From NCBI RefSeq assembly GCF_009363795.1, contig NZ_CP045420.1, positions 2,585,001-2,649,000 of the forward strand: a stretch of 64,000 bases of DNA, written 5' to 3'. The position numbers and the translations under genes are program-made. Positions within the stretch are counted from its first letter, which is position 1; every line of letters starts with the position of its first letter. Source of the DNA: Palleronia sp. THAF1 (GTDB taxonomy: Bacteria > Pseudomonadota > Alphaproteobacteria > Rhodobacterales > Rhodobacteraceae). Shown one piece after another: positions 17,166 to 26,227 of the stretch. Below the pieces are notes generated by a model. The model had not been told where the DNA came from, did not search any database, and worked only from the letters and a program-made list of their open reading frames with translations.

Positions 17166-18143
17166 ATGACCCCTGACCACATCCCTGCCATCCTGACGCT
17201 GACCCTGAACCCGGCGCTGGACCTGTCGTCCGAGACGCCGCGTATCGCACCGGGCCACAAGCTGCGGTGTACAGAGCCCAGGTTGGATCCAGGTGGCGGC
17301 GGCATCAACGTCAGCCGTCTTGTCGCCCGACTGGGCGGTGACACGACTGCCTTCGTCGCACTGGGCGGAGGCACGGGAATGCAGTTGGTCGCCGCATTGC
17401 AAGCGGAACGGATTTCCACGCGCATCATCCCGATCGGCGGTGAGACCCGTCGATCCCTGTCGGTGCGTGACCTGACCACGGGCGAGCAGTTCCGCTTTAT
17501 GTTGCCCGGCCCTGCCCTGACAGCCGCCGAATACGATGCCGCTGTCACCGCGCTGACAGAAGAGGCTGCGGCGGGCGATTTCGTGGTGATTTCAGGCTCT
17601 TTGCCCACGTGTGCCGCGCCGGACCTGATCAACGACATCGCGCACCGCCTGTCCGAGCAAGGCGCACGGCTGGTGATCGATACCTCGGGTGCGGCGCTGG
17701 ATCACATTGTCGCGCATCCCCCTGCGGACGGAGCGATCCCGGAGGTCTTGCGTTTTGACCACCTGGAGGCGGAAGAAGCGGCCGGTCGCTTTCTGTCGAC
17801 CAAGGAAGATACGGCCCGCTTTGCCGCTGATCTCGTCGCACGCGGGATCGCAAGGCGGGTGGTTGTAGGGCGGCAGGCAGAAGGCAACCTGCTGGCCGAT
17901 GCAACCGGCATCTGGTTTGCGCAGGCGGCGACAGTCACGGTCATATCCACCATCGGCGCGGGCGACAGCTTTCTGGCCGCTCTGACCTTCGTGTTGGCCA
18001 GCGGCGCCTCTCCCGCCGAAGCGTTGCAATGGGGCACCGCAGCCGCCAGCGCTGCCGTGGCAACGCCGGGAACGCAGATCTGCACCCCCGAAGCGATCGA
18101 AGCACTGCTGCCCGAATGCGCCGTTCTGCCGGTGGCGATCTAG
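17166..18143 (+). CDS. PfkB-family hexose kinase (1-phosphofructokinase-like)
   Basis: A 325-residue ribokinase-fold kinase. It begins ILTLTLNPALDLS as in 1-phosphofructokinase and tagatose-6-phosphate kinase, has the substrate loop GGGGINVSR near residue 39, and the PfkB signature TIGAGDSF with the catalytic base D267. It phosphorylates a sugar phosphate with ATP. No PTS or sugar permease is adjacent, so the substrate stays open. A GC hairpin lies at 17123-17146 before the start. Confidence 0.83.
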   Translation: MTPDHIPAILTLTLNPALDLSSETPRIAPGHKLRCTEPRLDPGGGGINVSRLVARLGGDTTAFVALGGGTGMQLVAALQAERISTRIIPIGGETRRSLSVRDLTTGEQFRFMLPGPALTAAEYDAAVTALTEEAAAGDFVVISGSLPTCAAPDLINDIAHRLSEQGARLVIDTSGAALDHIVAHPPADGAIPEVLRFDHLEAEEAAGRFLSTKEDTARFAADLVARGIARRVVVGRQAEGNLLADATGIWFAQAATVTVISTIGAGDSFLAALTFVLASGASPAEALQWGTAAASAAVATPGTQICTPEAIEALLPECAVLPVAI

Positions 18144-18197
18144 CACAAACCCGCCGCAATCCTTGCCGGACATCCGGCTTCGTCAGCCCTGAAATTT

Positions 18198-18231
18198 TGG
18201 TATACCATGTCAAGATTTTTGGTATACCAAA
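18198..18231. promoter_or_regulatory. Two TGGTATACCA operators before the acid-sugar operon
   Basis: Perfect 10-base palindromes TGGTATACCA lie at 18198-18207 and 18220-18229; the second extends to TTTGGTATACCAAA. Their centres are 22 bases apart, about two helical turns, so two dimers could bind the same face. The second site ends 21 bases before the GTG start of the L-threonate dehydrogenase-like gene, a position suited to repression. The motif matches the known UxuR/ExuR-type GntR operator core and recurs at 40.1, 44.07 and 57.5 kb. Confidence 0.85.
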
Positions 18232-18252
18232 TCAAGCAGGGGAGATTTCGCC

Positions 18253-19158
18253 GTGGATACACCATCGAAGGTTGCCGTCATTGGCCTGGGCTCCATGGGG
18301 TATGGCATCGCCGCTTCTGCCTTGCGGGGTGGCCATCACGTCTGGGGCTTTGACGTCAACACGACCCCGGCCGACCGCTTTCGCCAAGAGGGCGGAGCAG
18401 AGGGTACGTTGGCCGATGTCGCCGATGGCTTGGATGTCGCGATACTTGTGGTGTTGAACGCAGCGCAGACCGAAGAGGTGTTGTTCGGCGCAGATGCGCT
18501 GGTGCCCCGGTTGCGGCAGGGCGCCGTCGTCATGTCTTGCGCGACCGTGCCGCCGCAATTCGCGCGCGACATGGAAACGCGCTGTTCAAAGGCCGGTGTA
18601 CTCTACCTGGACGCGCCGATCTCTGGCGGCGCGGTCAAGGCAGCAAGTGGCGATCTGACGATCATGGCATCGGGACCGGATGCGGCCTTTGCGGCGGCGC
18701 GACCCGTCTTGGATACCGTCGCGGCGACCGTGTTCGAGCTTGGCGACAGCGCCGGGCCGGGATCCGCGATGAAGGCGACGAACCAGTTGCTGGCGGGCGT
18801 CCACATCGCGGCGATGGCCGAAGCGCTGACCTTCGGTATGACCCAAGGCGTGACGCCGGAGGCGTTCCTCAAGGTGATCTCGAAATCCGCAGGCACCAGC
18901 TGGATGCTGGAGAACCGCGCCCCCCACGTGATCGACGGCGACTACACGCCGCGCAGTTCGGTCAACATCTGGCCCAAAGATCTGGGGATCGTGCTGGAGA
19001 TCGCGGAAGACGCAGGCTTCGACGCGCCGATCACCGCGACCGCGCTGGCGCAATACGGCAAGGCGGTCGAGATGGGGTTGGGCGGCGTGGATGACGCGGC
19101 GGTGGCCAAGGTCTACGCGCGGCAGGCGGGCCTGACCCTGCCCGGAGAAGACGAATGA
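18253..19158 (+). CDS. ltnD: L-threonate dehydrogenase-like (3-hydroxyisobutyrate dehydrogenase family)
   Basis: A 301-residue beta-hydroxyacid dehydrogenase. The Rossmann motif GLGSMGYGIA begins at about residue 10, substrate loop DAPISGGAVKAASG is near residue 119, and the catalytic Lys is in MKATNQLLAG near residue 175. LtnD oxidises L-threonate to 2-oxo-tetronate. The LtnD assignment rests mainly on the following otnK, otnC and otnI genes, because family members are hard to separate by eye. The start is GTG, with GGGGAG seven bases ahead. First gene of a chain in which most stops overlap the next start, under two TGGTATACCA operators. Confidence 0.8.
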   Translation: MDTPSKVAVIGLGSMGYGIAASALRGGHHVWGFDVNTTPADRFRQEGGAEGTLADVADGLDVAILVVLNAAQTEEVLFGADALVPRLRQGAVVMSCATVPPQFARDMETRCSKAGVLYLDAPISGGAVKAASGDLTIMASGPDAAFAAARPVLDTVAATVFELGDSAGPGSAMKATNQLLAGVHIAAMAEALTFGMTQGVTPEAFLKVISKSAGTSWMLENRAPHVIDGDYTPRSSVNIWPKDLGIVLEIAEDAGFDAPITATALAQYGKAVEMGLGGVDDAAVAKVYARQAGLTLPGEDE

Positions 19159-20423
19159 CCACCGTTCTGGGCTGCATCGCGGATGATTTCACCGGGGCAA
19201 CCGATCTTGCGGGGCTGCTCGCGCGCTCTGGTGTAAAGGTATCGCTGCGGATGGGCGTGCCTGATGAGACGCCATCCGAGACCGCACCGTTCGAGGTGAT
19301 CGCCCTGAAAATCAGAACCGTCCCGGTGGATCAGGCCGTTGCGCAGGCGCTGAATGCACTGGAATGGTTGCAGGCTGCGGGCGCGCAGCGGTTCTTTTGG
19401 AAGTACTGTTCGACCTTCGACTCCACGGCGGATGGCAACATCGGACCGGTGGCGGAAGCGTTGATGGACGCGCTGGGGTCCACGCAAACGATCTACTGCC
19501 CCGCTTTCCCCGAAAACGGGAGGGCGATCTTCATGGGCAACCTGTTCGTGGGCCAGCAGCCCTTGGCCGAAAGCCCGATGAAGGACCATCCGCTGACGCC
19601 CATGCGCGATTCCAGCCTGATCCGGCTGCTGAAGCCGCAGGTGACACACCCGGTTTGCCTGGCTGACAGGCTTACGGTGGCAAAGGGGGCGGAAGCCCTA
19701 CGCGATCACCTGAGCTACCTGTCGTCGGAAGGTGTTGCGCATGTGATCGTCGATGCGGTCGCCGATGAGGATCTGAAGACCATCGCGGAGGCCTGCCACG
19801 ACATGCCGTTGATGACCGGCGGTTCTGCACTGGCGATGCCGCTGCCAGCGTTGTTCGCAGCCGATGGCCTGTTGGCCGCCGATGCGCCCGGCATGCTGCA
19901 CCCCGATCTTGGGCCGGGCGCCGTGGTGCTGTCGGGCAGTTGCTCGGCGATGACCAATCAGCAAGTCGCCAGCTACTTGGCGACGGGCGCCGCCGCCTAT
20001 CGGTTGGACCCGCTGGAACTGGCCGAGCGCGGGCCCGACGCCGCCGTCGCATGGATCGCAGCACAGGATCTGACGAAAACCCCCCTGATCTATGCCACTG
20101 CCGATCCAGCGTCCGTGCGCGCAGCGCAAGAGAGGCTGGGCGTCGAGCGGGCCGGGGCCATCGTGGAAGACGCACTTGCCGCCTGTGCCCTGGCCGCGCG
20201 AGACGCGGGCGCGCGTCGGTTCGTCGTCGCTGGTGGCGAAACCTCGGGGGCCGTGACGCAGGCGTTGGGTGTGGACCGGCTGGATATCGGAGCCGAGATC
20301 GCGCCGGGGGTGCCGTGGTGCTTTGCCGTGTCTGAGGGCACGCCCATTGCGCTAACGCTGAAATCCGGCAACTTCGGAGCCGAGACGTTCTTTGCCGACG
20401 CCCTGTCGAAGCTGACCCCATGA
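19155..20423 (+). CDS. otnK: 3-oxo-tetronate kinase
   Basis: A 422-residue four-carbon acid-sugar kinase (DUF1537 type). The N-terminal substrate domain starts GCIADDFTGATDLAGLL, with the FWKYCSTFDST block near residue 78. The C-terminal nucleotide domain has VLSGSCSAMTNQQV near residue 257 and VVAGGETSGAV near residue 358, the ATP-binding segment. OtnK phosphorylates 3-oxo-tetronate at C4. It overlaps both neighbours by ATGA, and with LtnD, OtnC and OtnI forms the known L-threonate/D-erythronate route to dihydroxyacetone phosphate. Confidence 0.85.
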   Translation: MTTVLGCIADDFTGATDLAGLLARSGVKVSLRMGVPDETPSETAPFEVIALKIRTVPVDQAVAQALNALEWLQAAGAQRFFWKYCSTFDSTADGNIGPVAEALMDALGSTQTIYCPAFPENGRAIFMGNLFVGQQPLAESPMKDHPLTPMRDSSLIRLLKPQVTHPVCLADRLTVAKGAEALRDHLSYLSSEGVAHVIVDAVADEDLKTIAEACHDMPLMTGGSALAMPLPALFAADGLLAADAPGMLHPDLGPGAVVLSGSCSAMTNQQVASYLATGAAAYRLDPLELAERGPDAAVAWIAAQDLTKTPLIYATADPASVRAAQERLGVERAGAIVEDALAACALAARDAGARRFVVAGGETSGAVTQALGVDRLDIGAEIAPGVPWCFAVSEGTPIALTLKSGNFGAETFFADALSKLTP

Positions 20424-21070
20424 GCGAAGAGGCCCGCCTGCGCGACCTGATTTGCCTGTTGGCCAAGTCGATGTTCGACCGGGGGCTGACGGGTGGATCG
20501 ACCGGCAACATCTCTGCCCGCACGCCCGACGGTGGTCTGCTGGTGTCGCCCACGGGCACATCGTTCGGGCGGCTCGATCCCGCGCGACTGTCACGCTTCG
20601 ACTCGGATGGAAGGCTGATCGACGGAGACGCACCGACCAAGGAAATGCCGCTACATACCGCGTTTTACGATACGCGCAGCACGGCGGGCGCGGTGGTGCA
20701 TCTGCATTCCTGCCACTCGGTCGCGTGGTCGATGATGCCGGACGCGAATGAGGATGACTTCCTGCCGCCGCTGACCCCCTACGCAATCATGAAGCTGGGC
20801 CGCGTGAAGCTACTGCCGTTTTTCCTGCCCGGCGATCCCGCGATGGGAGAGGCCGTGCGCGGACTGGCGGGCAAGCGCAGCGCGGTGATGCTGGCGAACC
20901 ACGGGCCTGTCGTCGCGGGCAAGGATGTGGAAGCCGCCTGCAACGCTGTGGAAGAGCTGGAAGACACCGCGCGACTGGCGATGCTGATGCGGGGATATGA
21001 CGCGCGCGCGTTGACGCCCGAACAGGTGCAGGCGGTTGTCACGAAATTCGATGTGGAGTGGGACGGATGA
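20420..21070 (+). CDS. otnC: 3-oxo-tetronate 4-phosphate decarboxylase (class II aldolase family)
   Basis: A 216-residue class II aldolase/adducin-fold protein. GSTGNISAR near residue 31 and the phosphate-site region VSPTGTSFG are followed by the zinc-binding HLHSCHS near residue 94 and LANHGPVV near residue 158. OtnC decarboxylates 3-oxo-tetronate 4-phosphate to dihydroxyacetone phosphate. Adjacency to OtnK and OtnI separates it from L-fuculose- or ribulose-phosphate aldolases of the same fold. Four-base overlaps link it to both neighbours. Confidence 0.85.
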   Translation: MSEEARLRDLICLLAKSMFDRGLTGGSTGNISARTPDGGLLVSPTGTSFGRLDPARLSRFDSDGRLIDGDAPTKEMPLHTAFYDTRSTAGAVVHLHSCHSVAWSMMPDANEDDFLPPLTPYAIMKLGRVKLLPFFLPGDPAMGEAVRGLAGKRSAVMLANHGPVVAGKDVEAACNAVEELEDTARLAMLMRGYDARALTPEQVQAVVTKFDVEWDG

Positions 21071-21840
21071 AGTTCTCGGCCAACCTTGGGTTTCTATGGA
21101 CCGACCGCCCCCTGCCAGATGCGATCCGGGCGGCCCATGCAGCAGGCTTCGACGCGGTGGAATGCCATTGGCCGTATGACGTGCCGGCGGCAGAGGTGAA
21201 GGCGGCGCTAGATCAGACCGGATTGAGGATGCTGGGCCTTAACACCCGGCGCGGCGATGTGGCAGGCGGCGAGAACGGGGTAGCCGCCCTGCCCGGTCGC
21301 GAGGAAGATGCGCGCGCGTTCATCGACGAGGCGTTGGCCTATGCCGTGCAGATCGGCGCGGGCTGCATACATGTGATGGGCGGGTTCGCGCGCGGTGACG
21401 CGGCGCTGGCGGCCTACGTCTCTAACCTGCGCTACGCCTGCGATGCCGCTGCGCCGCAGGGGATCACGATCCTGATCGAGCCCCTGAACCGCCATGACGC
21501 GCCCGGCTACGTCCTGCGCACCACGGATCAGGCCGCGGAAATCATCGAGGCCGTCGGCGCGGCGAATCTGAAGATCATGTTCGACTGCTACCATGTCGGG
21601 CGCACTGAAGGCGACGTGACCACCCGCCTGCGCGCGCTGTTGCCGATGGTGGGGCATATCCAGTTCGCCTCTGTCCCCGACCGGGGCACGCCGGATCATG
21701 GAGAGCTGGACTACGCCTACGTCTTCGCCGCCATCCGCGATCTGGGGTGGGAGGCACCGCTGGGTGCCGAATACAAATCGGCAAAGCCGACCGATGAGAC
21801 GCTGGCTTGGCTGGCCCCGATACGGGAGCGGTTCGCATGA
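21067..21840 (+). CDS. otnI: 2-oxo-tetronate isomerase (hydroxypyruvate isomerase family)
   Basis: A 257-residue TIM-barrel protein of the Hyi/OtnI family. It opens KFSANLGFLWTDRPLPDAI; the metal-site Glu is in LIEPLNRHDAPGY near residue 140, followed by MFDCYHVGRTEGD near residue 178 and GHIQFASVPDRGTPDHGELDY near residue 200, with a last Glu in GAEYK. OtnI interconverts 2-oxo- and 3-oxo-tetronate. The ATG at 21067 overlaps the otnC stop; a start nine bases earlier is possible but less natural. A hydroxypyruvate isomerase activity is the main alternative. Confidence 0.83.
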   Translation: MKFSANLGFLWTDRPLPDAIRAAHAAGFDAVECHWPYDVPAAEVKAALDQTGLRMLGLNTRRGDVAGGENGVAALPGREEDARAFIDEALAYAVQIGAGCIHVMGGFARGDAALAAYVSNLRYACDAAAPQGITILIEPLNRHDAPGYVLRTTDQAAEIIEAVGAANLKIMFDCYHVGRTEGDVTTRLRALLPMVGHIQFASVPDRGTPDHGELDYAYVFAAIRDLGWEAPLGAEYKSAKPTDETLAWLAPIRERFA

Positions 21841-23084
21841 CCACCCGGATTGAAGCCGACTACCTGATCGAAACGCCTGTCGATCCTGCGAAGGCTGCTG
21901 CGGCGATGGCGGGCGAACAAAGCTCTGGCACCTTCGTTGCCGTGCCCGGAGAGACGCCCGAGTTGCACGAACGCTCTGCCGCGCGGGTCGAGGCATTGGA
22001 GGTCGTGGAAACGGTCGATGCCCCGTCGTTGCCCGGCGGGGCCACGGGCGACAGCTACACCCGCGCGCGCGTCACCCTGTCGTGGCCGTTGGACAACATA
22101 GGACCGGACCTGCCGAACCTGATGGCCACGGTCACGGGCAATCTGTTCGAGTTGAACCAGTTTTCCGGCCTGCGCATCCTCGATCTGCGGCTACCGGAAG
22201 CGTTCGCCGATGCCTACCCCGGCCCGAAGCACGGCATCCCCGGCACGCGCGATCTTGCTGGCGTGGCCGAAGGCCCGCTGATCGGGACGATCATCAAGCC
22301 CTCTGTCGGATTCAACGCAGAGCAGACCGCCGATCTGGTTGGCACGCTCTGCGATGCGGGCATCGATTTCATCAAGGACGACGAGTTGCAGGCCGACGGC
22401 CCGGCCTGCCCCTTCGAGGACCGCGCCCGCGCGGTAATGCGCGTGGTGAACGACCACGCCGACCGTACGGGCAAGAAGGTCATGTATGCCTTCAACCTGA
22501 CCGGAGAAGTCGATCAGATGCGCCGCCGTCACGACCTGATCCGCGAACTGGGGGGAACCTGCGTGATGGTCTCGCTCAACTCGGTCGGGCTGTCGGGTTT
22601 TCTGGGCCTGTCGCGCCACGCAGACCTGCCGATTCACGCGCATCGGAACGGCTGGGGGTATCTCAGCCGCGCGCCGATGCTGGGATGGGACTATGCCGCG
22701 TGGTCGAAGTTCTGGCGGCTGGCGGGCGCGGATCATTTGCACGTCAACGGCTTGCGCAACAAGTTCAGCGAGCCGGACGACAGTGTAATGGCCTCGGCCC
22801 GGTCGCTGTTGGAGCCGATGTTCGAGAGCAAGCCGTGCGTTCCGATGCCGGTGTTTTCGTCCGGGCAGTCGGCGGTGCAACCGCCGGAGACTTACCGTCA
22901 GCTGGGCAGTGCCGATTGCATCTACGCGGCGGGCGGTGGGATCATGGCGCACCCCGGCGGCGTGGCGGCGGGCTTGCAAAGCCTGCGTGACGCGTGGGAT
23001 GCGGCCATCGCGGGCGTTTCGGCGGATGACTACGCCAAGGACCACCCGGCGCTGGCCGCAGCACTCGGCAAATATCGCGCATGA
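21837..23084 (+). CDS. RuBisCO-like protein, probable 3-oxo-isoapionate-4-phosphate decarboxylase or transcarboxylase/hydrolase
   Basis: A 415-residue form IV RuBisCO large-chain homologue. The first active-site Lys is K154 in GTIIKPSVGF. The carbamylated-lysine metal site is intact as K180, D182, E183 in FIKDDEL. HAHRNGWG, HVNGLRNKF, VFSSGQS and GGGIMAHPGG match the substrate- and phosphate-binding segments. Several loop positions differ from true RuBisCO, and no small-subunit or phosphoribulokinase gene is near, so this is not CO2 fixation. Placed between OtnI and an OiaK-type kinase and next to an ApnO-type enzyme, it fits OiaX (giving L-erythrulose 1-phosphate plus CO2) or OiaT (giving 3-phosphoglycerate plus glycolate). 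The sequence alone does not choose. Confidence 0.85.
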   Translation: MTTRIEADYLIETPVDPAKAAAAMAGEQSSGTFVAVPGETPELHERSAARVEALEVVETVDAPSLPGGATGDSYTRARVTLSWPLDNIGPDLPNLMATVTGNLFELNQFSGLRILDLRLPEAFADAYPGPKHGIPGTRDLAGVAEGPLIGTIIKPSVGFNAEQTADLVGTLCDAGIDFIKDDELQADGPACPFEDRARAVMRVVNDHADRTGKKVMYAFNLTGEVDQMRRRHDLIRELGGTCVMVSLNSVGLSGFLGLSRHADLPIHAHRNGWGYLSRAPMLGWDYAAWSKFWRLAGADHLHVNGLRNKFSEPDDSVMASARSLLEPMFESKPCVPMPVFSSGQSAVQPPETYRQLGSADCIYAAGGGIMAHPGGVAAGLQSLRDAWDAAIAGVSADDYAKDHPALAAALGKYRA

Positions 23085-24406
23085 GCCTGCCGGACGGCAT
23101 ATTGATCGGCTGGGTCGGCGATGACTTCACCGGATCGGCGGCGAGCATGGAGGTGCTGGAGTTTTCTGGTGTGCCCGCGGTTCTGTTTCTGGACGTACCG
23201 ACGCCGGAGCAACTGGCGCGGTTCCCGGACGTGCGCGCGGTCGGCGTCGCCACGACCGCGCGCAGCCATGCGCCAGATTGGATGGACCGCCATCTGCCGC
23301 CGATTTTCGACTTCCTGCGTAAGACAGGCGCGCCGGTCATCCACTACAAGACCTGCTCTACACTAGATTCCGCGCCGCATGTGGGATCTATCGGCAGGGC
23401 GATAGAGATCGGACAGGGGGCGGTGGGCAGCGATACCGTGCCGTTCCTCGTCGCCGCGCCGATCATGCGGCGCTATCAGGCGTTCGGGCATCTGTTCGCA
23501 AGCGCTGGCGCGGACGTGTATCGGCTGGACCGGCATCCGGTAATGGCCCGCCATCCGGCCACGCCGATGACCGAGTCCGACGTGGCGCGGCATCTGTCAG
23601 CACAGACGGATTTGCCGGTCGGTGTGCAGACGGTCGAGGATCTGGAGCGCGACGCGCCCACTTTTCTAGCAAACGGCGGTATCGTCACGCTGGACGCGAT
23701 GACCGACTCACACATGGGAACGAACGGCGCGCTGATCTGGGCCCGGCCTCAGCCCTGTTTCGTCGCCGGATCACAGGGCATCGAATACGCATTGATCGCG
23801 CATTGGCGGGCGACTGGCGACCTGCCGCACACCGTCCGCACCGACGGCGTCGGCTCCGTGGATCGCATCGTCGCGGTGTCGGGCTCCGTCTCGCCCACCA
23901 CCGCCGATCAGATCGCCTGGGCCGGGGCGAACGGGTTCGAGGTCATCGCGCTGGACGCGGCGTCCGTCGTCGCGGGCGGCTCGGCGGACGCCACGTTCGA
24001 CGCTGCGATCCGCGCGCTGGAGGCGGGCCGCGACCCGCTGATCTGCACCGCGCGGGGGCCGGACGATCCGGCGGTTGCACGAATGAAAGCGGCCTGCGAC
24101 GGGATCGACGCAGAGACCGCGAACGCCCGCATCGGGGCGGCGCTGGGGCAAGTGCTGAAACGCATTCTGACGCAGACTGGCCTGACCCGCGCCGTCATTT
24201 CTGGCGGTGACACATCGGGCCACGCCTGCCGCGAGTTGGGGCTGTTCGCCTTTACCGCGCTGGCCCCGACCATCCCCGGCGCGGCGCTGCTACAAGCGCA
24301 CTCCGACGACCCCGCGCTGGTGGGTCTGCAACTGGCGCTGAAGGGCGGGCAGATGGGAAGCGACGATTATTTCGGCTGGATCAAACGCGGCGGTGGGGCC
24401 GCCTGA
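23081..24406 (+). CDS. oiaK: Four-carbon acid-sugar kinase family, probable 3-oxo-isoapionate kinase
   Basis: A 441-residue DUF1537-type kinase, clearly different from otnK four genes before. It opens LIGWVGDDFTGSAASMEVL, has HYKTCSTLDSAPHVGSIG near residue 88, and carries AVSGSVSPTTADQI near residue 264 and ISGGDTSGHACRELG near residue 373 in the ATP-binding half. The position after the RuBisCO-like gene (ATGA overlap) and before the oxidoisomerase gene matches OiaK, which phosphorylates 3-oxo-isoapionate to the RLP substrate. That assignment is from context; the kinase fold is direct. Confidence 0.8.
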   Translation: MSLPDGILIGWVGDDFTGSAASMEVLEFSGVPAVLFLDVPTPEQLARFPDVRAVGVATTARSHAPDWMDRHLPPIFDFLRKTGAPVIHYKTCSTLDSAPHVGSIGRAIEIGQGAVGSDTVPFLVAAPIMRRYQAFGHLFASAGADVYRLDRHPVMARHPATPMTESDVARHLSAQTDLPVGVQTVEDLERDAPTFLANGGIVTLDAMTDSHMGTNGALIWARPQPCFVAGSQGIEYALIAHWRATGDLPHTVRTDGVGSVDRIVAVSGSVSPTTADQIAWAGANGFEVIALDAASVVAGGSADATFDAAIRALEAGRDPLICTARGPDDPAVARMKAACDGIDAETANARIGAALGQVLKRILTQTGLTRAVISGGDTSGHACRELGLFAFTALAPTIPGAALLQAHSDDPALVGLQLALKGGQMGSDDYFGWIKRGGGAA

Positions 24407-24417
24407 TGGAGAGAGAC

Positions 24418-25260
24418 ATGACAAAAGTTGCACTGCTGGGCGCGGGCGGAAAGATGGGCGTGCGTCTGGCGCAGAACCTCAAGCCGACGCGGTTCGAGAT
24501 CGACCACGTGGAGGTCAGCGAAGCTGGGCGCCAGCGTCTGAAGGACGAGGTTGGCGTGGATGCCGTGACCGATGGCGACAACGCGATCTCCGACGCTGAC
24601 GTGGTGCTGATGGCGGTGCCCGACCGGCTGATCGGAAAAATCGCCCATGGCTTCGTCGAAAAGCTCAAGCCCGGTGCCGCCGTCATCGTGCTGGACGCCG
24701 CCGCCCCCTACGCGGGCGAGATGCCCAAGCGCGATGATGTCACCTATTTCTGCACGCACCCCTGCCATCCGCATATTCTGGAGCCGCACGACAGCATCGA
24801 GGCGCAGAAGGACTACTTCGGTGGCATCGCAGCCCCGCAAGGGATCGTCTGCGCGCTGATCCAAGGGCCGGAAGAGCACTATGCCCTGTGCGAAGAGATC
24901 GCCAAGATCATCTACGCGCCGGTCGCCCGCTCGCACCGCTGCACGCTGGAGGGGATCGCCATTCTGGAGCCTGCCCTGTCCGAAACGGTCGCCGCCACCA
25001 TGGCGCTGGCCCTGCGCGACGCGACGGACCGCGCGGTGTCCATGGGCGTGCCGGAAGCCGCGGCGCATGACTTTATTCTGGGTCACCTGAAGATCGAACT
25101 GGCCATCGCCTTCGGTATCTTCCCGGAGGGCAAATTCTCGGACGGAGCATTGATGGCTATCGACAAGGCGAAGTCGGTCATCTTCAAGGAAGACTGGTTG
25201 GATCAGATCTTCTCGCTCGATGCGGTGAAGACGTCCGTGAAAGACATCTGCGCCGGATAG
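24418..25260 (+). CDS. apnO: D-apionate oxidoisomerase-like dehydrogenase
   Basis: A 280-residue Rossmann protein beginning KVALLGAGGKMGVRLAQNL. It has DAADVVLMAVPD-like and LDAAAPYAGEMPKRDD segments, then the distinctive FCTHPCHPHI (residues about 115-125) and a helical C-terminal domain. This matches the phosphogluconate-dehydrogenase-like family in which ApnO oxidises and rearranges D-apionate to 3-oxo-isoapionate. Start at 24418 with GGAGAG six bases ahead; an ATG at 24406 overlaps the kinase stop but leaves no ribosome site. Adjacent OiaK-type and RLP genes supply the next two steps. Confidence 0.78.
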   Translation: MTKVALLGAGGKMGVRLAQNLKPTRFEIDHVEVSEAGRQRLKDEVGVDAVTDGDNAISDADVVLMAVPDRLIGKIAHGFVEKLKPGAAVIVLDAAAPYAGEMPKRDDVTYFCTHPCHPHILEPHDSIEAQKDYFGGIAAPQGIVCALIQGPEEHYALCEEIAKIIYAPVARSHRCTLEGIAILEPALSETVAATMALALRDATDRAVSMGVPEAAAHDFILGHLKIELAIAFGIFPEGKFSDGALMAIDKAKSVIFKEDWLDQIFSLDAVKTSVKDICAG

Positions 25261-25281
25261 GCGATCAGGGGAGGAGACCCG

Positions 25282-26220
25282 ATGACCAAGACACTCGCAA
25301 TCGGCGGCTATACGGAAACGGACCGCGCGGCCTATGAGGCAGATCTATCGCCCGTCTTTCTGGACGGACCCGCCGCATTGGCTGACATGGAAGAGGCCGC
25401 ACGCGCCGAAGTGACCGCCATCGGCTACAAGGGCCACCATGCCTTTGGGGCCGAGCAGATGGACCTGCTGCCGAACCTTGGTCTGATCGCCAACTTCGGC
25501 GTGGGCTACGACGCCATCAACATCCCCGCCGCCGACGCGCGCGGGGTCAAGGTGACGAACACGCCCGACGTGCTGAACGACGATGTGGCCGACCTCGCCG
25601 TGGGAATGCTGCTCGCCCAGGTGCGCGAGATGATGCAGGCAAGCGAATGGGCGCGCGATGGCAACTGGGCGGAAAAGGGCGAATACCGGCTGAACCGCAA
25701 GGTGTCCGGCAACACCGTCGGCATCCTTGGGCTGGGTCGCATCGGGCACGAGATCGCGGACCGGCTGGCAGCGTTCAAGATGGACATTCATTACTGGTCG
25801 CGCTCGGAAAAAGAGACGCCGGGCTGGACCTACCACGACGATCCGGTGGCGTTGGCGCAAGCAGTGGATTTCCTGATAGTCGCCTTGGTCGGCGGCCCAG
25901 ACACGGAAAAGTTCGTGTCGAAAGAGGTCATCGCCGCGATGGGTGAGCGGGGCGTGCTGATCAACATCTCTCGCGGGTCGACCGTGGACGAAGAGGCGCT
26001 GATCGCCGCGTTGAAGGACGGCACCATCTCGGGCGCGGGGCTGGACGTGTTCCTGAACGAACCGAAGATCGACGCGCGGTTCTACGACCTCCCGAATGTG
26101 GTCATCCAGCCGCACCAAGGCTCCGGCACCGTCGAGACACGGGCCGCCATGGGGCAGCTTCAGCGCGACAACATCACAGCGTTCCACGCGGGTGACAGCC
26201 TGCTTACGCCGGTGAACTAG
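25282..26220 (+). CDS. D-isomer-specific 2-hydroxyacid dehydrogenase (glyoxylate/hydroxypyruvate reductase-like)
   Basis: A 312-residue NAD(P) dehydrogenase. GFGVGYDAINIPAA near residue 73, the Rossmann motif GLGRIGHEIADRL near residue 152, catalytic Arg in NISRGSTVDE near residue 233, Glu in DVFLNEP near residue 262, and His in QPHQGSGT near residue 283 are all in order. Members reduce glyoxylate, hydroxypyruvate or other 2-oxo acids. If the RLP is OiaT, this enzyme could handle the glyoxylate/glycolate side product (inference). GAGGAGA precedes the ATG, 21 bases after apnO. Confidence 0.82.
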   Translation: MTKTLAIGGYTETDRAAYEADLSPVFLDGPAALADMEEAARAEVTAIGYKGHHAFGAEQMDLLPNLGLIANFGVGYDAINIPAADARGVKVTNTPDVLNDDVADLAVGMLLAQVREMMQASEWARDGNWAEKGEYRLNRKVSGNTVGILGLGRIGHEIADRLAAFKMDIHYWSRSEKETPGWTYHDDPVALAQAVDFLIVALVGGPDTEKFVSKEVIAAMGERGVLINISRGSTVDEEALIAALKDGTISGAGLDVFLNEPKIDARFYDLPNVVIQPHQGSGTVETRAAMGQLQRDNITAFHAGDSLLTPVN

Positions 26221-26227
26221 GGGTACG

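Noticed and set aside
21837-23084. True ribulose-bisphosphate carboxylase and CO2 fixation
   Set aside because: Loop residues differ, and no small subunit, phosphoribulokinase or Calvin genes occur; context is acid-sugar breakdown.
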